From Enterobacter hormaechei ATCC 49162 (lineage in GTDB: Bacteria > Pseudomonadota > Gammaproteobacteria > Enterobacterales > Enterobacteriaceae), in assembly GCF_001875655.1 (NCBI RefSeq), contig NZ_MKEQ01000002.1, positions 434,001 to 498,000 of the forward strand: a stretch of DNA of 64,000 bases. The letters run 5' to 3'. The notes under the pieces are model-generated. The model made no database searches. It was given only the letters and a program-made list of their open reading frames with translations, and had not been told where the DNA came from. This document shows positions 41,418 to 50,413 of the stretch, piece after piece. The position numbers were made by a program, and so were the translations under genes. How positions within the stretch are numbered: position 1 is the first letter of the stretch; each line of letters opens with the position of its first letter.

Positions 41418-42755
41418 CTACCAGCTGATGGTCACCTCAAAGCCTCCTTCAGGCGCATTGCGCAGCGAGACGCGCATCCCGTGGAGCGCCGCGATACGCT
41501 TCACGATAGACAACCCCAGACCGCTGCCCGTCGCGTCCTGCCCCGGTGGGCGATAAAAGCGCTCGCCGAGACGCGCCAGCGCATCGGATGAAATGCCCGG
41601 GCCGTTGTCGCGCACGGTAAAGCTTCGGGCGTTCAGCGTCACGTCCACCACGCTGCCGCGCGGACTGTATCGAACGGCGTTGTCCAGCAGATTACGCCCC
41701 AGCAGGCTCAGCAGCAGCGGCTGCCCGTGACGCATCACCTCGGGTGCGTTGACGTTGAGCCGAATATCAATGCCCGCCTGCTGCGCCGGGTGCCAGATAT
41801 CCAGCACCGCGGATTGCAGCAAATCGGCCATCATCACGGGTTCGACGTCAGCAAGATTATCCAGTGAATCCAGGCGCGACAGGGTGAGCAGCTGGTCCAC
41901 CAGCCGGGAGGCGCGGTCGATGCCCGCATGCAGTTGCCCCAGCGCTTTAGACTGCGCCTCGGGATCGTCGAGGGAAAGCTGCGCCACGTCAGTTTGCACC
42001 TTCAGCGCGGCCAGCGGACTGCGCAACTCATGGGCGGCATCCGAGGTGAAGCGGCGCTCGCGGGCCATCATCTCCTGCGTACGGGCGAAAAGATGGTTAA
42101 GCGCATCAAGCAGGGGGCGAACCTCCGTCGGTACGCCGTGGGTGGGCAGCGTGTCGGTCGCATCCGGCGAGCGCGAACGCAGGGTCTGCGCCAGGTTTTT
42201 CAGCGGTTTCAGCTCCCGGCTCAGCAGGACAATCAGCAACAGCAGCATGACAGGCAGCGCCACCAGCCACGGCGTCAGCTGCGAACTGACCACGTCCAGC
42301 GCCATATCCTGTCGGTACTCCCACTCCTGGCCCACCACCACGCGGTATTTCCCGTCCGGGGACGTCAGCCACAGAAAACGCCATTCGTCGTTGTCATCCT
42401 GCAACTGACCGTCAGCAAAACCGTCCCGGCGGTAGTGATAAGGTATGTCGCGCCCGTTTTCGCCGTCGTTAAGCACCATGCTGCCGTCGGCGGTGAAGAT
42501 CGCGAAGGCCAGCGCATCGTCGTCAAGATGGCCGTGTTTGGCTTTTTTCGGCACCTCACGCATGCGTTCCGGGGCGCGGAGTTCGTCCACGTCCATCGTC
42601 AGCAGCCGTTTGGCAAACAGCATTTGCTGGGTATCGAACAGCTTATCGAGCTTGTCGGTCGTCTGATGCCAGGCCACCACGCTTGCGGCAAACCAGGCCG
42701 CCAGAGACAGCAGCAAAAAGAGGAGCGTCAGGCGCAGCTTCAGGCTCAGTTTCAT
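41418..42755 (-). CDS. qseC: Sensor histidine kinase QseC
   Basis: Inner-membrane sensor of 445 residues. It has two membrane helices (about 10-30 and 155-180) bounding a periplasmic sensor domain, then HAMP, a phosphoacceptor His in [14 protein letters not shown], and the ATPase motifs [18 protein letters not shown] and [13 protein letters not shown]. QseC responds to autoinducer-3 and catecholamines in E. coli. The ATG overlaps the qseB stop codon by 4 nt. Confidence 0.96.
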   Translation of the reverse strand: MKLSLKLRLTLLFLLLSLAAWFAASVVAWHQTTDKLDKLFDTQQMLFAKRLLTMDVDELRAPERMREVPKKAKHGHLDDDALAFAIFTADGSMVLNDGENGRDIPYHYRRDGFADGQLQDDNDEWRFLWLTSPDGKYRVVVGQEWEYRQDMALDVVSSQLTPWLVALPVMLLLLIVLLSRELKPLKNLAQTLRSRSPDATDTLPTHGVPTEVRPLLDALNHLFARTQEMMARERRFTSDAAHELRSPLAALKVQTDVAQLSLDDPEAQSKALGQLHAGIDRASRLVDQLLTLSRLDSLDNLADVEPVMMADLLQSAVLDIWHPAQQAGIDIRLNVNAPEVMRHGQPLLLSLLGRNLLDNAVRYSPRGSVVDVTLNARSFTVRDNGPGISSDALARLGERFYRPPGQDATGSGLGLSIVKRIAALHGMRVSLRNAPEGGFEVTISW

Positions 42756-43411
42756 GCGTCACCCAGGGTATAACCGATGCCGTGCACGGTGCGGATAAAT
42801 TCGCTGCCGAGCTTGCGGCGTAAATGATGAACGTGGACTTCGACAGCATTGCTGGAGACGTCATCATCCCAGTTGTAGAGTTTCTCTTCGATGGTCTTGC
42901 GCGGCAGCACGCGGCCCGCGTTGCGCATCAGCAGTTCCAGCAGGGCGAACTCTTTTGGTTTGAGCACCAGCGTTTCGCCCTCCAGCGTGGCGACAAGGCT
43001 TGCCGGATCGAGCGTGACCTTGCCGTGACGCAGCTCGCTGCGCGCCTGTCCGTGGCTGCGGCGCACCAGCGCTTCGAGGCGGGCCGCCACTTCAATCAGC
43101 GCGAACGGCTTGCACAGATAATCATCCGCCCCCAGGCGTAACCCTTCGACGCGCTGGTTCAGCGCATCCCGCGCCGTGAGGATCAGTACCGGTTCGCTCT
43201 TACCGCTTTCGCGCCATGCGCGCAGGATCGCAAGCCCGTCGATTTCCGGCAGCGTCAGGTCCAGCACCACGGCATCATACGGCGCGGTGTACAGGGCCGC
43301 CTGCCCGGTTTTACCGTCTGTAAACCAGTCCACGTTAAAGCCCATTTTGCTTAAGCCTGCTTTGATGCCATCGCCGATGAGCTTGTCGTCTTCTACCAGT
43401 AAAATGCGCAT
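42752..43411 (-). CDS. qseB: Response regulator QseB
   Basis: OmpR/PhoB-class regulator of 219 residues. The receiver domain carries the acidic pair VEDDK and phosphoacceptor Asp51 in [12 protein letters not shown]. The C-terminal winged helix (about 125-217) ends with [21 protein letters not shown]. It controls motility and virulence genes in relatives and its own operon. Divergent from ygiW, with a candidate QseB box between. Confidence 0.97.
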   Translation of the reverse strand: MRILLVEDDKLIGDGIKAGLSKMGFNVDWFTDGKTGQAALYTAPYDAVVLDLTLPEIDGLAILRAWRESGKSEPVLILTARDALNQRVEGLRLGADDYLCKPFALIEVAARLEALVRRSHGQARSELRHGKVTLDPASLVATLEGETLVLKPKEFALLELLMRNAGRVLPRKTIEEKLYNWDDDVSSNAVEVHVHHLRRKLGSEFIRTVHGIGYTLGDA

Positions 43412-43483
43412 AATTCCTCCTTGATGCCGTCAGTAAACCTTCTGCAAGCGCCTGCTGTACAGTAAAAATAAATAAATTTTCCC

Positions 43484-43500
43484 CTTAAGAAGTTGTTAAG
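43484..43500. promoter_or_regulatory. Candidate QseB-binding site between qseB and ygiW
   Basis: CTTAAG (43484-43489) and GTTAAG (43495-43500) form a direct repeat with an 11-bp period. This is the half-site pattern known for QseB and the related PmrA (CTTAA spaced by about 6). It lies in the divergent control region of both genes, so autoregulation is likely. Confidence 0.6.
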
Positions 43501-43550
43501 GTTTACCCTGTTTAATGGATTGTGAAACGACATTAAAGGGAGAGATAAAG

Positions 43551-43952
43551 ATGAAAAAATTCGCTGCAATTGCTGCCATCATGATGATGACCACGGCCCC
43601 TGTCTTTGCTGCACAGGGCGGCTTCTCTGGCCCATCTGCGACACAGAACCAGACGCATACCCTGCAGGGTGGCTTTGTCGATAACAACGCCAACCTCACC
43701 ACCGCGGCTAAAGTCAAAGACATGAAGGACGACAGCTGGGTGAAACTGCGCGGTAATATTACCGAGCGCCTGTCCGATGATCGTTACACCTTCCGCGATG
43801 AAAGCGGCACGGTGGTGGTGGAGATCGACCACAAGCGCTGGAATGGCGTGACGGTGACGCCACAGGATAAAGTCGAACTCCAGGGTAAAATCGATAAAGA
43901 CTGGAACGAGTTTGAAATCGACGTGAAGCAGGTTATCAAGCTGAACAAATAA
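43551..43952 (+). CDS. ygiW: Periplasmic OB-fold protein YgiW/VisP
   Basis: BOF-family periplasmic protein of 133 residues. The signal peptide runs to APVFAAQG, and the mature OB fold includes DDSWVKLRGNITERLSDDRY and IDKDWNEFEIDVKQV. In Salmonella VisP is involved in stress resistance and LPS modification; in E. coli the gene is peroxide- and QseB-responsive. The ATG at 43551 has GGGAGA about 8 nt upstream; an earlier in-frame ATG at 43515 would add 12 polar residues before the signal peptide. Confidence 0.95.
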   Translation: MKKFAAIAAIMMMTTAPVFAAQGGFSGPSATQNQTHTLQGGFVDNNANLTTAAKVKDMKDDSWVKLRGNITERLSDDRYTFRDESGTVVVEIDHKRWNGVTVTPQDKVELQGKIDKDWNEFEIDVKQVIKLNK

Positions 43953-43959
43953 CCCGGAA

Positions 43960-43984
43960 AGGGCCGCATGAGCGGCCCTTTTTC
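43960..43984 (+). terminator. ygiW terminator
   Basis: AGGGCCGC (43960-43967), ATGA loop and GCGGCCCT (43972-43979) are followed by T residues. Confidence 0.92.
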
Positions 43985-44070
43985 TTTGTGACTCAACTCG
44001 CCAGATGAGGTAGTATCTGCGGCAATATTGCCTGAAACCCATCGGTTTCTGAGTTGAGGAATCACACGTA

Positions 44071-46329
44071 ATGAGCGATATGGCAGAGCGCCTCGCGCTA
44101 CATGAATTCACGGAAAACGCCTACCTGAACTACTCCATGTACGTCATCATGGACAGGGCGTTGCCGTTTATCGGGGATGGCCTGAAGCCCGTTCAGCGCC
44201 GCATCGTCTATGCGATGTCCGAACTGGGGCTGAACGCCACCGCCAAGTTCAAAAAATCCGCCCGTACCGTCGGTGACGTGCTGGGTAAATACCATCCGCA
44301 CGGCGACAGCGCCTGCTATGAAGCGATGGTGCTGATGGCCCAGCCGTTCTCTTATCGCTATCCGCTGGTGGATGGCCAGGGGAACTGGGGTGCGCCGGAC
44401 GATCCGAAATCCTTCGCGGCGATGCGTTATACCGAATCCCGTCTGTCTAAATATGCCGAAGTGCTGTTGGGCGAGCTGGGACAGGGCACGGTTGACTGGG
44501 TGCCAAACTTCGACGGTACGATGCAGGAGCCGAAAATGCTGCCTGCGCGTCTGCCGAACATCCTGCTGAACGGCACAACGGGTATCGCCGTGGGTATGGC
44601 AACGGACATTCCGCCGCACAACCTGCGTGAAGTGGCAAAAGCCGCCATCACCCTGATTGAGCAGCCGAAAACCTCGCTGGACGAACTGCTGGATATCGTG
44701 CAGGGGCCGGACTATCCGACCGAAGCCGAGATCATCACCTCGCGTGCGGAAATCCGCAAAATCTACCAGAACGGTCGCGGCTCCGTGCGTATGCGTGCGG
44801 TGTGGACCAAAGAAGACGGGGCCGTGGTGATCACCGCGCTGCCGCACCAGGTATCCGGTGCGAAGGTGCTGGAGCAGATCGCCTCCCAGATGCGCAATAA
44901 AAAGCTGCCGATGGTGGACGATCTGCGCGACGAATCGGACCACGAAAACCCGACCCGTCTGGTGATTGTGCCGCGCTCTAACCGCGTGGACATGGAGCAG
45001 GTGATGAACCACCTGTTCGCCACTACCGATCTGGAAAAGAGCTACCGCATCAACCTGAACATGATTGGTCTGGACGGTCGTCCGGCGGTGAAAAACCTGC
45101 TGGAGATCCTCACCGAATGGCTGGCCTTCCGCCGCGATACGGTGCGCCGTCGTCTGAACCATCGTCTGGAAAAAGTGCTTAAGCGCCTGCATATTCTCGA
45201 AGGTTTGCTGGTGGCGTTCCTCAACATTGACGAAGTGATCGAGATCATTCGTACCGAGGACGAACCCAAGCCCGCCCTGATGTCGCGCTTTGGCATCAGC
45301 GAAACCCAGGCCGAAGCGATCCTCGAACTGAAACTGCGCCATCTCGCCAGACTGGAAGAGATGAAGATCCGCGGTGAACAGAACGAGCTGGAAAAAGAGC
45401 GCGATCAGCTTCAGGCGATTCTGGCGTCCGAGCGCAAGATGAACACCCTGCTGAAGAAAGAGTTGCAGGCCGATGCCGACGCCTTTGGCGACGACCGTCG
45501 TTCTCCGCTGCACGAGCGCGAAGAAGCGAAGGCGATGAACGAGCACGACATGCTGCCGTCCGAGCCGGTGACCATCGTGCTTTCCCAGAGCGGCTGGGTG
45601 CGTAGCGCCAAAGGCCATGATATTGACGCGCCGGGCCTGAGCTACAAATCCGGTGACAGCTTTAAGGCGGCGGTAAAAGGCAAAAGCAACCAGCCGGTGG
45701 CGTTTATCGACTCCACGGGCCGCAGCTACGCTATTGATCCGATCACGCTGCCGTCTGCGCGCGGTCAGGGCGAGCCGCTGACCGGTAAGCTGACGCTGCC
45801 GCCGGGTGCCACGGTTGACCACATGCTGATGGAAGCCGACGACCAGAAGCTGCTGATGGCGTCCGATGCGGGCTACGGCTTTATCTGTACCTTTAACGAT
45901 CTGGTGTCGCGTAACCGTGCCGGTAAAGCGCTGATCAGCCTGCCGGATAACGCACACGTCATGCCGCCGCTGATCATCGAGAACGAAAGCGACATGCTGC
46001 TGGCGATCACCGCTGCTGGACGTATGCTGATGTTCCCGGTCAGCGATCTGCCGGAGCTGTCGAAAGGGAAGGGCAACAAGATCATCAATATCCCGTCTGC
46101 GGAAGCGGCAAAAGGCGAAGATAGCCTCGCGCATCTCTTCCTGCTGCCGCCGCAGAGCACCCTGACCATTCATGTCGGCAAGCGTAAGATCAAGCTGCGC
46201 CCGGAAGAGTTGCAGAAGGTGGTGGGTGAGCGTGGACGTCGCGGCTCACTGATGCGCGGCCTCCAGCGCATCGACCGCGTGGAGATCGACTCCCCGACGC
46301 GCAGCAAAGCGGACGACAGCGAAGAGTAA
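44071..46329 (+). CDS. parC: DNA topoisomerase IV subunit A ParC
   Basis: DNA-cleaving subunit of topoisomerase IV, 752 residues as in E. coli. The active-site Tyr120 lies in [10 protein letters not shown]. The quinolone-resistance region reads [10 protein letters not shown] with Ser80 and Glu84, the susceptible-type residues. Helical tower, coiled coil and C-terminal beta-pinwheel follow. Ribosome-binding site GAGGAA lies upstream of the ATG. Confidence 0.99.
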   Translation: MSDMAERLALHEFTENAYLNYSMYVIMDRALPFIGDGLKPVQRRIVYAMSELGLNATAKFKKSARTVGDVLGKYHPHGDSACYEAMVLMAQPFSYRYPLVDGQGNWGAPDDPKSFAAMRYTESRLSKYAEVLLGELGQGTVDWVPNFDGTMQEPKMLPARLPNILLNGTTGIAVGMATDIPPHNLREVAKAAITLIEQPKTSLDELLDIVQGPDYPTEAEIITSRAEIRKIYQNGRGSVRMRAVWTKEDGAVVITALPHQVSGAKVLEQIASQMRNKKLPMVDDLRDESDHENPTRLVIVPRSNRVDMEQVMNHLFATTDLEKSYRINLNMIGLDGRPAVKNLLEILTEWLAFRRDTVRRRLNHRLEKVLKRLHILEGLLVAFLNIDEVIEIIRTEDEPKPALMSRFGISETQAEAILELKLRHLARLEEMKIRGEQNELEKERDQLQAILASERKMNTLLKKELQADADAFGDDRRSPLHEREEAKAMNEHDMLPSEPVTIVLSQSGWVRSAKGHDIDAPGLSYKSGDSFKAAVKGKSNQPVAFIDSTGRSYAIDPITLPSARGQGEPLTGKLTLPPGATVDHMLMEADDQKLLMASDAGYGFICTFNDLVSRNRAGKALISLPDNAHVMPPLIIENESDMLLAITAAGRMLMFPVSDLPELSKGKGNKIINIPSAEAAKGEDSLAHLFLLPPQSTLTIHVGKRKIKLRPEELQKVVGERGRRGSLMRGLQRIDRVEIDSPTRSKADDSEE

Positions 46330-46338
46330 CCTGTTTCA

Positions 46339-46360
46339 TCCCCCTCTTTCCGGAGGGGGA
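46339..46360 (+). terminator. Hairpin after parC
   Basis: TCCCCCTC (46339-46346) pairs with GAGGGGGA (46353-46360). It lacks a T-run, so it may be a weak or Rho-assisted terminator. Confidence 0.4.
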
Positions 46361-46491
46361 ATTACCATAAAATTTCCCGTAAAAACGTTGTTAATTCGTG
46401 CGTTGCGATTAACAATACGCGCTCGTAATAAAGTCCTTACCTGGCCACAGGTGAAGTATAATTGTCAGCTGTCAGGGCTTCAGAGGTCGCT

Positions 46492-47229
46492 ATGCTATAC
46501 ATTGTTCGTCTCATTCTTACCGTTATTTACTGCATTCTGGTCTGTATTTTCGGATCGATTTACTGCCTGTTCAGCCCGCGTAACCCAAAACATGTTGCGA
46601 CGTTTGGCCACATGTTTGGTCGTCTTGCGCCGCTGTTTGGCCTGAAGGTTGAAAAGCGTCTGCCTGAAGGGGCGGAGAATTTCGGTAACGCCATCTATAT
46701 CGCTAACCATCAGAACAACTACGATATGGTGACGGCCTCCAATATTGTTCTTCCGCCGACCGTAACCGTGGGTAAAAAGAGCCTGCTGTGGATCCCGTTT
46801 TTCGGCCAGCTGTACTGGCTCACCGGTAATTTGCTGATTGACCGTAACAACCGCGCCAAAGCGCATGGCACCATTGCGGAAGTGGTGGATCAGTTTAAAA
46901 AGCGCCGGATCTCAATCTGGATGTTCCCGGAAGGGACGCGCAGCCGTGGTCGCGGCCTGCTGCCGTTCAAGACCGGTGCGTTTCATGCTGCAATTGCGGC
47001 GGGCGTTCCAATTATTCCCGTGTGTGTTTCCAATACATCGAATAAGATTAATCTTAACCGTCTGAATAACGGACTGGTGATTGTCGAAATGCTGCCGCCG
47101 GTGGATACCTCTAAATACGGTAAAGACCAGGTGCGCGAGCTGGCCACGCACTGCCGCGAGCTGATGGCTCAGCACATTGCGCAGCTCGATAAAGAAGTTG
47201 CAGAGCGAGAAGCCGCCGGTAAGATTTAA
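46492..47229 (+). CDS. plsC: 1-acyl-sn-glycerol-3-phosphate acyltransferase PlsC
   Basis: Inner-membrane enzyme of 245 residues that acylates lysophosphatidic acid to phosphatidic acid. The catalytic NHQNNYD (HX4D motif) and FPEGTRSRG blocks are present after an N-terminal membrane helix. The ATG at 46492 gives the E. coli length and N-terminus; GAGG precedes it. Together with plsY the window holds two enzymes of the phosphatidic acid route. Confidence 0.98.
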   Translation: MLYIVRLILTVIYCILVCIFGSIYCLFSPRNPKHVATFGHMFGRLAPLFGLKVEKRLPEGAENFGNAIYIANHQNNYDMVTASNIVLPPTVTVGKKSLLWIPFFGQLYWLTGNLLIDRNNRAKAHGTIAEVVDQFKKRRISIWMFPEGTRSRGRGLLPFKTGAFHAAIAAGVPIIPVCVSNTSNKINLNRLNNGLVIVEMLPPVDTSKYGKDQVRELATHCRELMAQHIAQLDKEVAEREAAGKI

Positions 47230-47290
47230 CCCGGTGTCGTTTAAGGGAAAACGAATTCCCGCGTTGTTAGTCGTTTCAGATGGAGCTTAT

Positions 47291-48703
47291 ATGTCACTCA
47301 GTCGGCGTCAGTTTATTCAGGCTTCGGGTATCGCCCTTTGTGCGGGTGCGATGCCGCGGACAGCCAGCGCCGCCGGGCAGCAAGAGCCGCTGCCTATTCC
47401 GCCGTTGATTGAATCCCGTCGCGGACAGCCGCTATTCCTCACGCTTCAGCGTAGCCACTGGTCCTTTACCCAGGGCACGCGCGCGCAGGTATGGGGCATT
47501 AACGGACGCTACCTTGGGCCGACCATTCGCGTGTGGAATGGCGATGACGTTAAGCTCATCTACAGTAACCGTACGACGGAAAATGTCGCGATGACCGTCA
47601 GTGGTTTGCAGGTGCCGGGTCCGCTGATTGGCGGCGCGGCGCGCATGATGTCGCCGAATGCCGACTGGGCACCCGTCCTCCCGATTCGTCAGAGCGCGGC
47701 GACATTGTGGTATCACGCCAACACCCCGAACCGCACCGCTCAGCAGGTCTATAACGGCCTGGCCGGGATGTGGCTGATTGAAGATGAGGTCAGCAAAACG
47801 CTGCCGATCCCGAATCACTACGGGGTCGATGATTTCCCGATCATTATTCAGGACAAGCGCCTGGATAACTTTGGTACGCCGGAGTACAGCGAGCCGGGCA
47901 GCGGTGGCTTTGTGGGCGATACGCTGCTGGTTAACGGCGCGCAAAGCCCGTATGTCGAAGTGTCTCGTGGCTGGGTGCGCCTGCGTCTGTTGAATGCTTC
48001 AAACTCGCGCCGCTACCAGTTGCAGATGAGCGACGGCCGCGCGCTGCACGTGATTTCAGGCGATCAAGGGTTATTACCGGCGCCGGTGCCGGTGAAACAG
48101 CTGGCGCTGGCGCCGGGTGAACGTCGTGAAATCCTCGTGGATATGACCAACGGGGATGAAGTGTCCGTGACCTGCGGCGAAGCGGCAAGCATTGTTGACC
48201 GCATTCGCGGCTTCTTTGAACCGTCGAGCATTCTGGTTTCCACGCTGGTGCTGACGCTGCGTCCAACGGGCCTGCTGCCGCTGGTGACCGACAGCCTGCC
48301 GATGCGCCTGCTGCCGCAGGAGATCGTGACCGGGCCAGCAGTGCGCAGTCGCGATATCAGCCTGGGCGACGATCCGGGCATCAACGGCGCGCTGTGGGAC
48401 GTTAACCGCATTGATATCACCGCCCAGCAGGGAACCTGGGAGCGCTGGACCGTCCGCTCTGAGATGCCGCAGTCGTTCCATATTGAAGGGGTGTCATTCC
48501 TGATCCGCAACGTCAACGGGGCGATGCCGTTCCCGGAAGACAGGGGCTGGAAAGATACCGTCTGGGTGGATGGACAGGTAGAGCTGCTGGTTTATTATGG
48601 TCAGCCTTCCTGGCCGCACTTCCCGTTCCTGTTCCACAGCCAGACGCTGGAGATGATGGACAGGGGATCGGTAGGGCAGATGCTGGTGAATCCGGCACCG
48701 TAA
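47291..48703 (+). CDS. ftsP: Cell division protein FtsP (SufI)
   Basis: Periplasmic multicopper-oxidase-like protein of 470 residues that stabilises the divisome under stress. It is exported by Tat: SRRQFIQ twin-arginine motif, hydrophobic core, then TASAAG cleavage region. Three cupredoxin domains follow, but the usual copper-ligand HxH clusters are not seen, as in E. coli SufI. The ATG at 47291 starts the Tat signal; longer frames overlap the plsC end. Confidence 0.97.
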   Translation: MSLSRRQFIQASGIALCAGAMPRTASAAGQQEPLPIPPLIESRRGQPLFLTLQRSHWSFTQGTRAQVWGINGRYLGPTIRVWNGDDVKLIYSNRTTENVAMTVSGLQVPGPLIGGAARMMSPNADWAPVLPIRQSAATLWYHANTPNRTAQQVYNGLAGMWLIEDEVSKTLPIPNHYGVDDFPIIIQDKRLDNFGTPEYSEPGSGGFVGDTLLVNGAQSPYVEVSRGWVRLRLLNASNSRRYQLQMSDGRALHVISGDQGLLPAPVPVKQLALAPGERREILVDMTNGDEVSVTCGEAASIVDRIRGFFEPSSILVSTLVLTLRPTGLLPLVTDSLPMRLLPQEIVTGPAVRSRDISLGDDPGINGALWDVNRIDITAQQGTWERWTVRSEMPQSFHIEGVSFLIRNVNGAMPFPEDRGWKDTVWVDGQVELLVYYGQPSWPHFPFLFHSQTLEMMDRGSVGQMLVNPAP

Positions 48704-48712
48704 CCCCCCTCA

Positions 48713-48736
48713 GCATTCCCGGTGTGCCGGGAATGC
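48713..48736. terminator. Hairpin between convergent ftsP and trkG
   Basis: GCATTCCCGG (48713-48722), TGTG loop and CCGGGAATGC (48727-48736) make a perfect 10-bp stem between two 3' ends. No T-run follows. Confidence 0.5.
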
Positions 48737-48737
48737 G

Positions 48738-50213
48738 CTATGCCCGCCAGAAAAAGCGCGAAAACAGGATCAGTACCGGATAAATCTCCAGACGGCCCAG
48801 GATCATCGCCGCGCACATCAGCAGTTTCGCTCCCTCTGTTAACGTGCCAAACGTTGACGCCGTTTCGCCAAAGCCCAGCCCCATATTATTGATACAGGCG
48901 GCAACGGTGGCGAAAGAGGTAAACAGATCGTAGCCCATCAGATTGAGCATCCAGACGAAAAGGCCCGTGATCGTCACATAGAGAAAAAAGAAGCTCCATA
49001 CCGATCGCAGGACACGTTCGTTTACCACGCTTTTGCCTACCTTGATGCTCAGCAGCGCCCGGGGATGCGCCAGCTGATTTAGCTCCTGAACAGACTGTTT
49101 AGACATGATCAGAAAACGCAGGGCCTTGATACCGCCGCAGGTTGAGCCTACGCAGCCGCCAAAAAAGCTGGCGCTTAAGAGCAGAAAGATGGTGTGCGCT
49201 GGCCACTGGGCATAATCGCCCGTTGAGAGGCCGTTATCGGTCATCATGGAGCTGGCCAGGAAGAAGGCATGCACCAGGCTGTCGGTCACGTTGTACATCC
49301 CGGCATGCCAGACCTGCCACGCGGTGATGAGAATAATGACGAACGCGGTGGTCAGGAAAAATTTCACCTCCGGGCTGCGGCGGAGAGGCTTCAGGGTGCG
49401 TCTGACGATGGCGACATACCAGAGGGTGAAGTTAATGGCGGAGAGCAGGGAAAAGGCCCCGGCAACCAGCTCGATTGCGTGGCTGTCATAAAATCCGATG
49501 CTCTCGCTGCGGGTGGAAAACCCGCCCAGCGATACGGTGGAAAGCCCGTGACAGACGGCGTCAAAAAAGGACATTCCCGCCAGCCAGTATGCCAGGGTGC
49601 AGATCAGCCCCAGCGCTAAATAGGTCATCCACAGGGTACGCGCGGTATCGGCGAGCCGGGGAGTAAGACGCTCCTCCTTGAACGGGCCGGGCATTTCTGA
49701 CTGGTACAGCTTCATGCCCCCGATGCCCAGCAGCGGGAGTACCGCGACGGCGAGAACGATAACCCCCAACCCGCCAATGAAATTGAGCTGAGCGCGGTAA
49801 TAAAGATAGGATTTGGGCAGGGCGCTGACGTCCCCAATCACCGTTGCCCCCGTGGTGGTGATCCCGGATACGCCCTCAAAGAGCGCGTCAGCAAAAGAGA
49901 GATGCAGACCGTCGTCCATCCATAAGGGCATGGCGCTGATAATGGAAAACAGCAGCCAGAACAGGACGATAATCACAAAACCGTCGCGCGTGCGTAGCTG
50001 AATTCCCGCGTGACGGGTTGCCCGCCATATCAGGCCACCGAGACTAAAAAACGTGATAAAGGTGGTCAGGAAAGCAAAATAGGTCCGTTCTTTATTCAGC
50101 AGCGCGATAACCATTGGCGGAAGCATGGACAGGCTGTACAGAAGAACCAGAAAACCGCAGAGATGAAGTACAACCCGCAGCTGGGACACATTTAACGAAT
50201 CGTTGAACTTCAC
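48738..50213 (-). CDS. trkG: Trk-type potassium uptake channel subunit, TrkG-like
   Basis: Inner-membrane K+ channel subunit of 491 residues working with the cytoplasmic TrkA protein. The four selectivity-filter loops are visible: GITTTGAT, VSLGGFST, TDNGLST and NNMGLGF. Long blocks agree with E. coli TrkG (RTRDGF, LYYRAQLNFIGGLGVIVLAV in part, SEMPGPFKE, GRLEIYPV) more than with TrkH as I recall them. In E. coli K-12 trkG belongs to the Rac prophage, yet here it sits between core genes ftsP and ygiQ with no phage genes near. Confidence 0.9.
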   Translation of the reverse strand: MKFNDSLNVSQLRVVLHLCGFLVLLYSLSMLPPMVIALLNKERTYFAFLTTFITFFSLGGLIWRATRHAGIQLRTRDGFVIIVLFWLLFSIISAMPLWMDDGLHLSFADALFEGVSGITTTGATVIGDVSALPKSYLYYRAQLNFIGGLGVIVLAVAVLPLLGIGGMKLYQSEMPGPFKEERLTPRLADTARTLWMTYLALGLICTLAYWLAGMSFFDAVCHGLSTVSLGGFSTRSESIGFYDSHAIELVAGAFSLLSAINFTLWYVAIVRRTLKPLRRSPEVKFFLTTAFVIILITAWQVWHAGMYNVTDSLVHAFFLASSMMTDNGLSTGDYAQWPAHTIFLLLSASFFGGCVGSTCGGIKALRFLIMSKQSVQELNQLAHPRALLSIKVGKSVVNERVLRSVWSFFFLYVTITGLFVWMLNLMGYDLFTSFATVAACINNMGLGFGETASTFGTLTEGAKLLMCAAMILGRLEIYPVLILFSRFFWRA

Positions 50214-50413
50214 AAAGACACTCCACGCCAGAATGCCCTCCGGCGGCTAAGAACCGAAAGGGTGAGAGGTGATTATGATGCAAAAATAACAGTGCGCTGT
50301 ATTTTAACGGCTTTCGCGATTTTCTGTCTTCGTCCAGCAACCTTTTCTTCAAATCCGGCGGAGTAACAGCGTATAATCCCGCTCCTTTTGTCTATTTTTT
50401 CTTCGGAAGCATT

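Noticed and set aside
44296-44325. Quinolone-resistance changes in ParC
   Set aside because: Ser80 and Glu84 are the susceptible-type residues.
44098-46173. 691-codon frame antisense to parC
   Set aside because: It exactly shadows parC; the His/Gln/Arg-rich translation is typical of the complement of a GC-rich gene.
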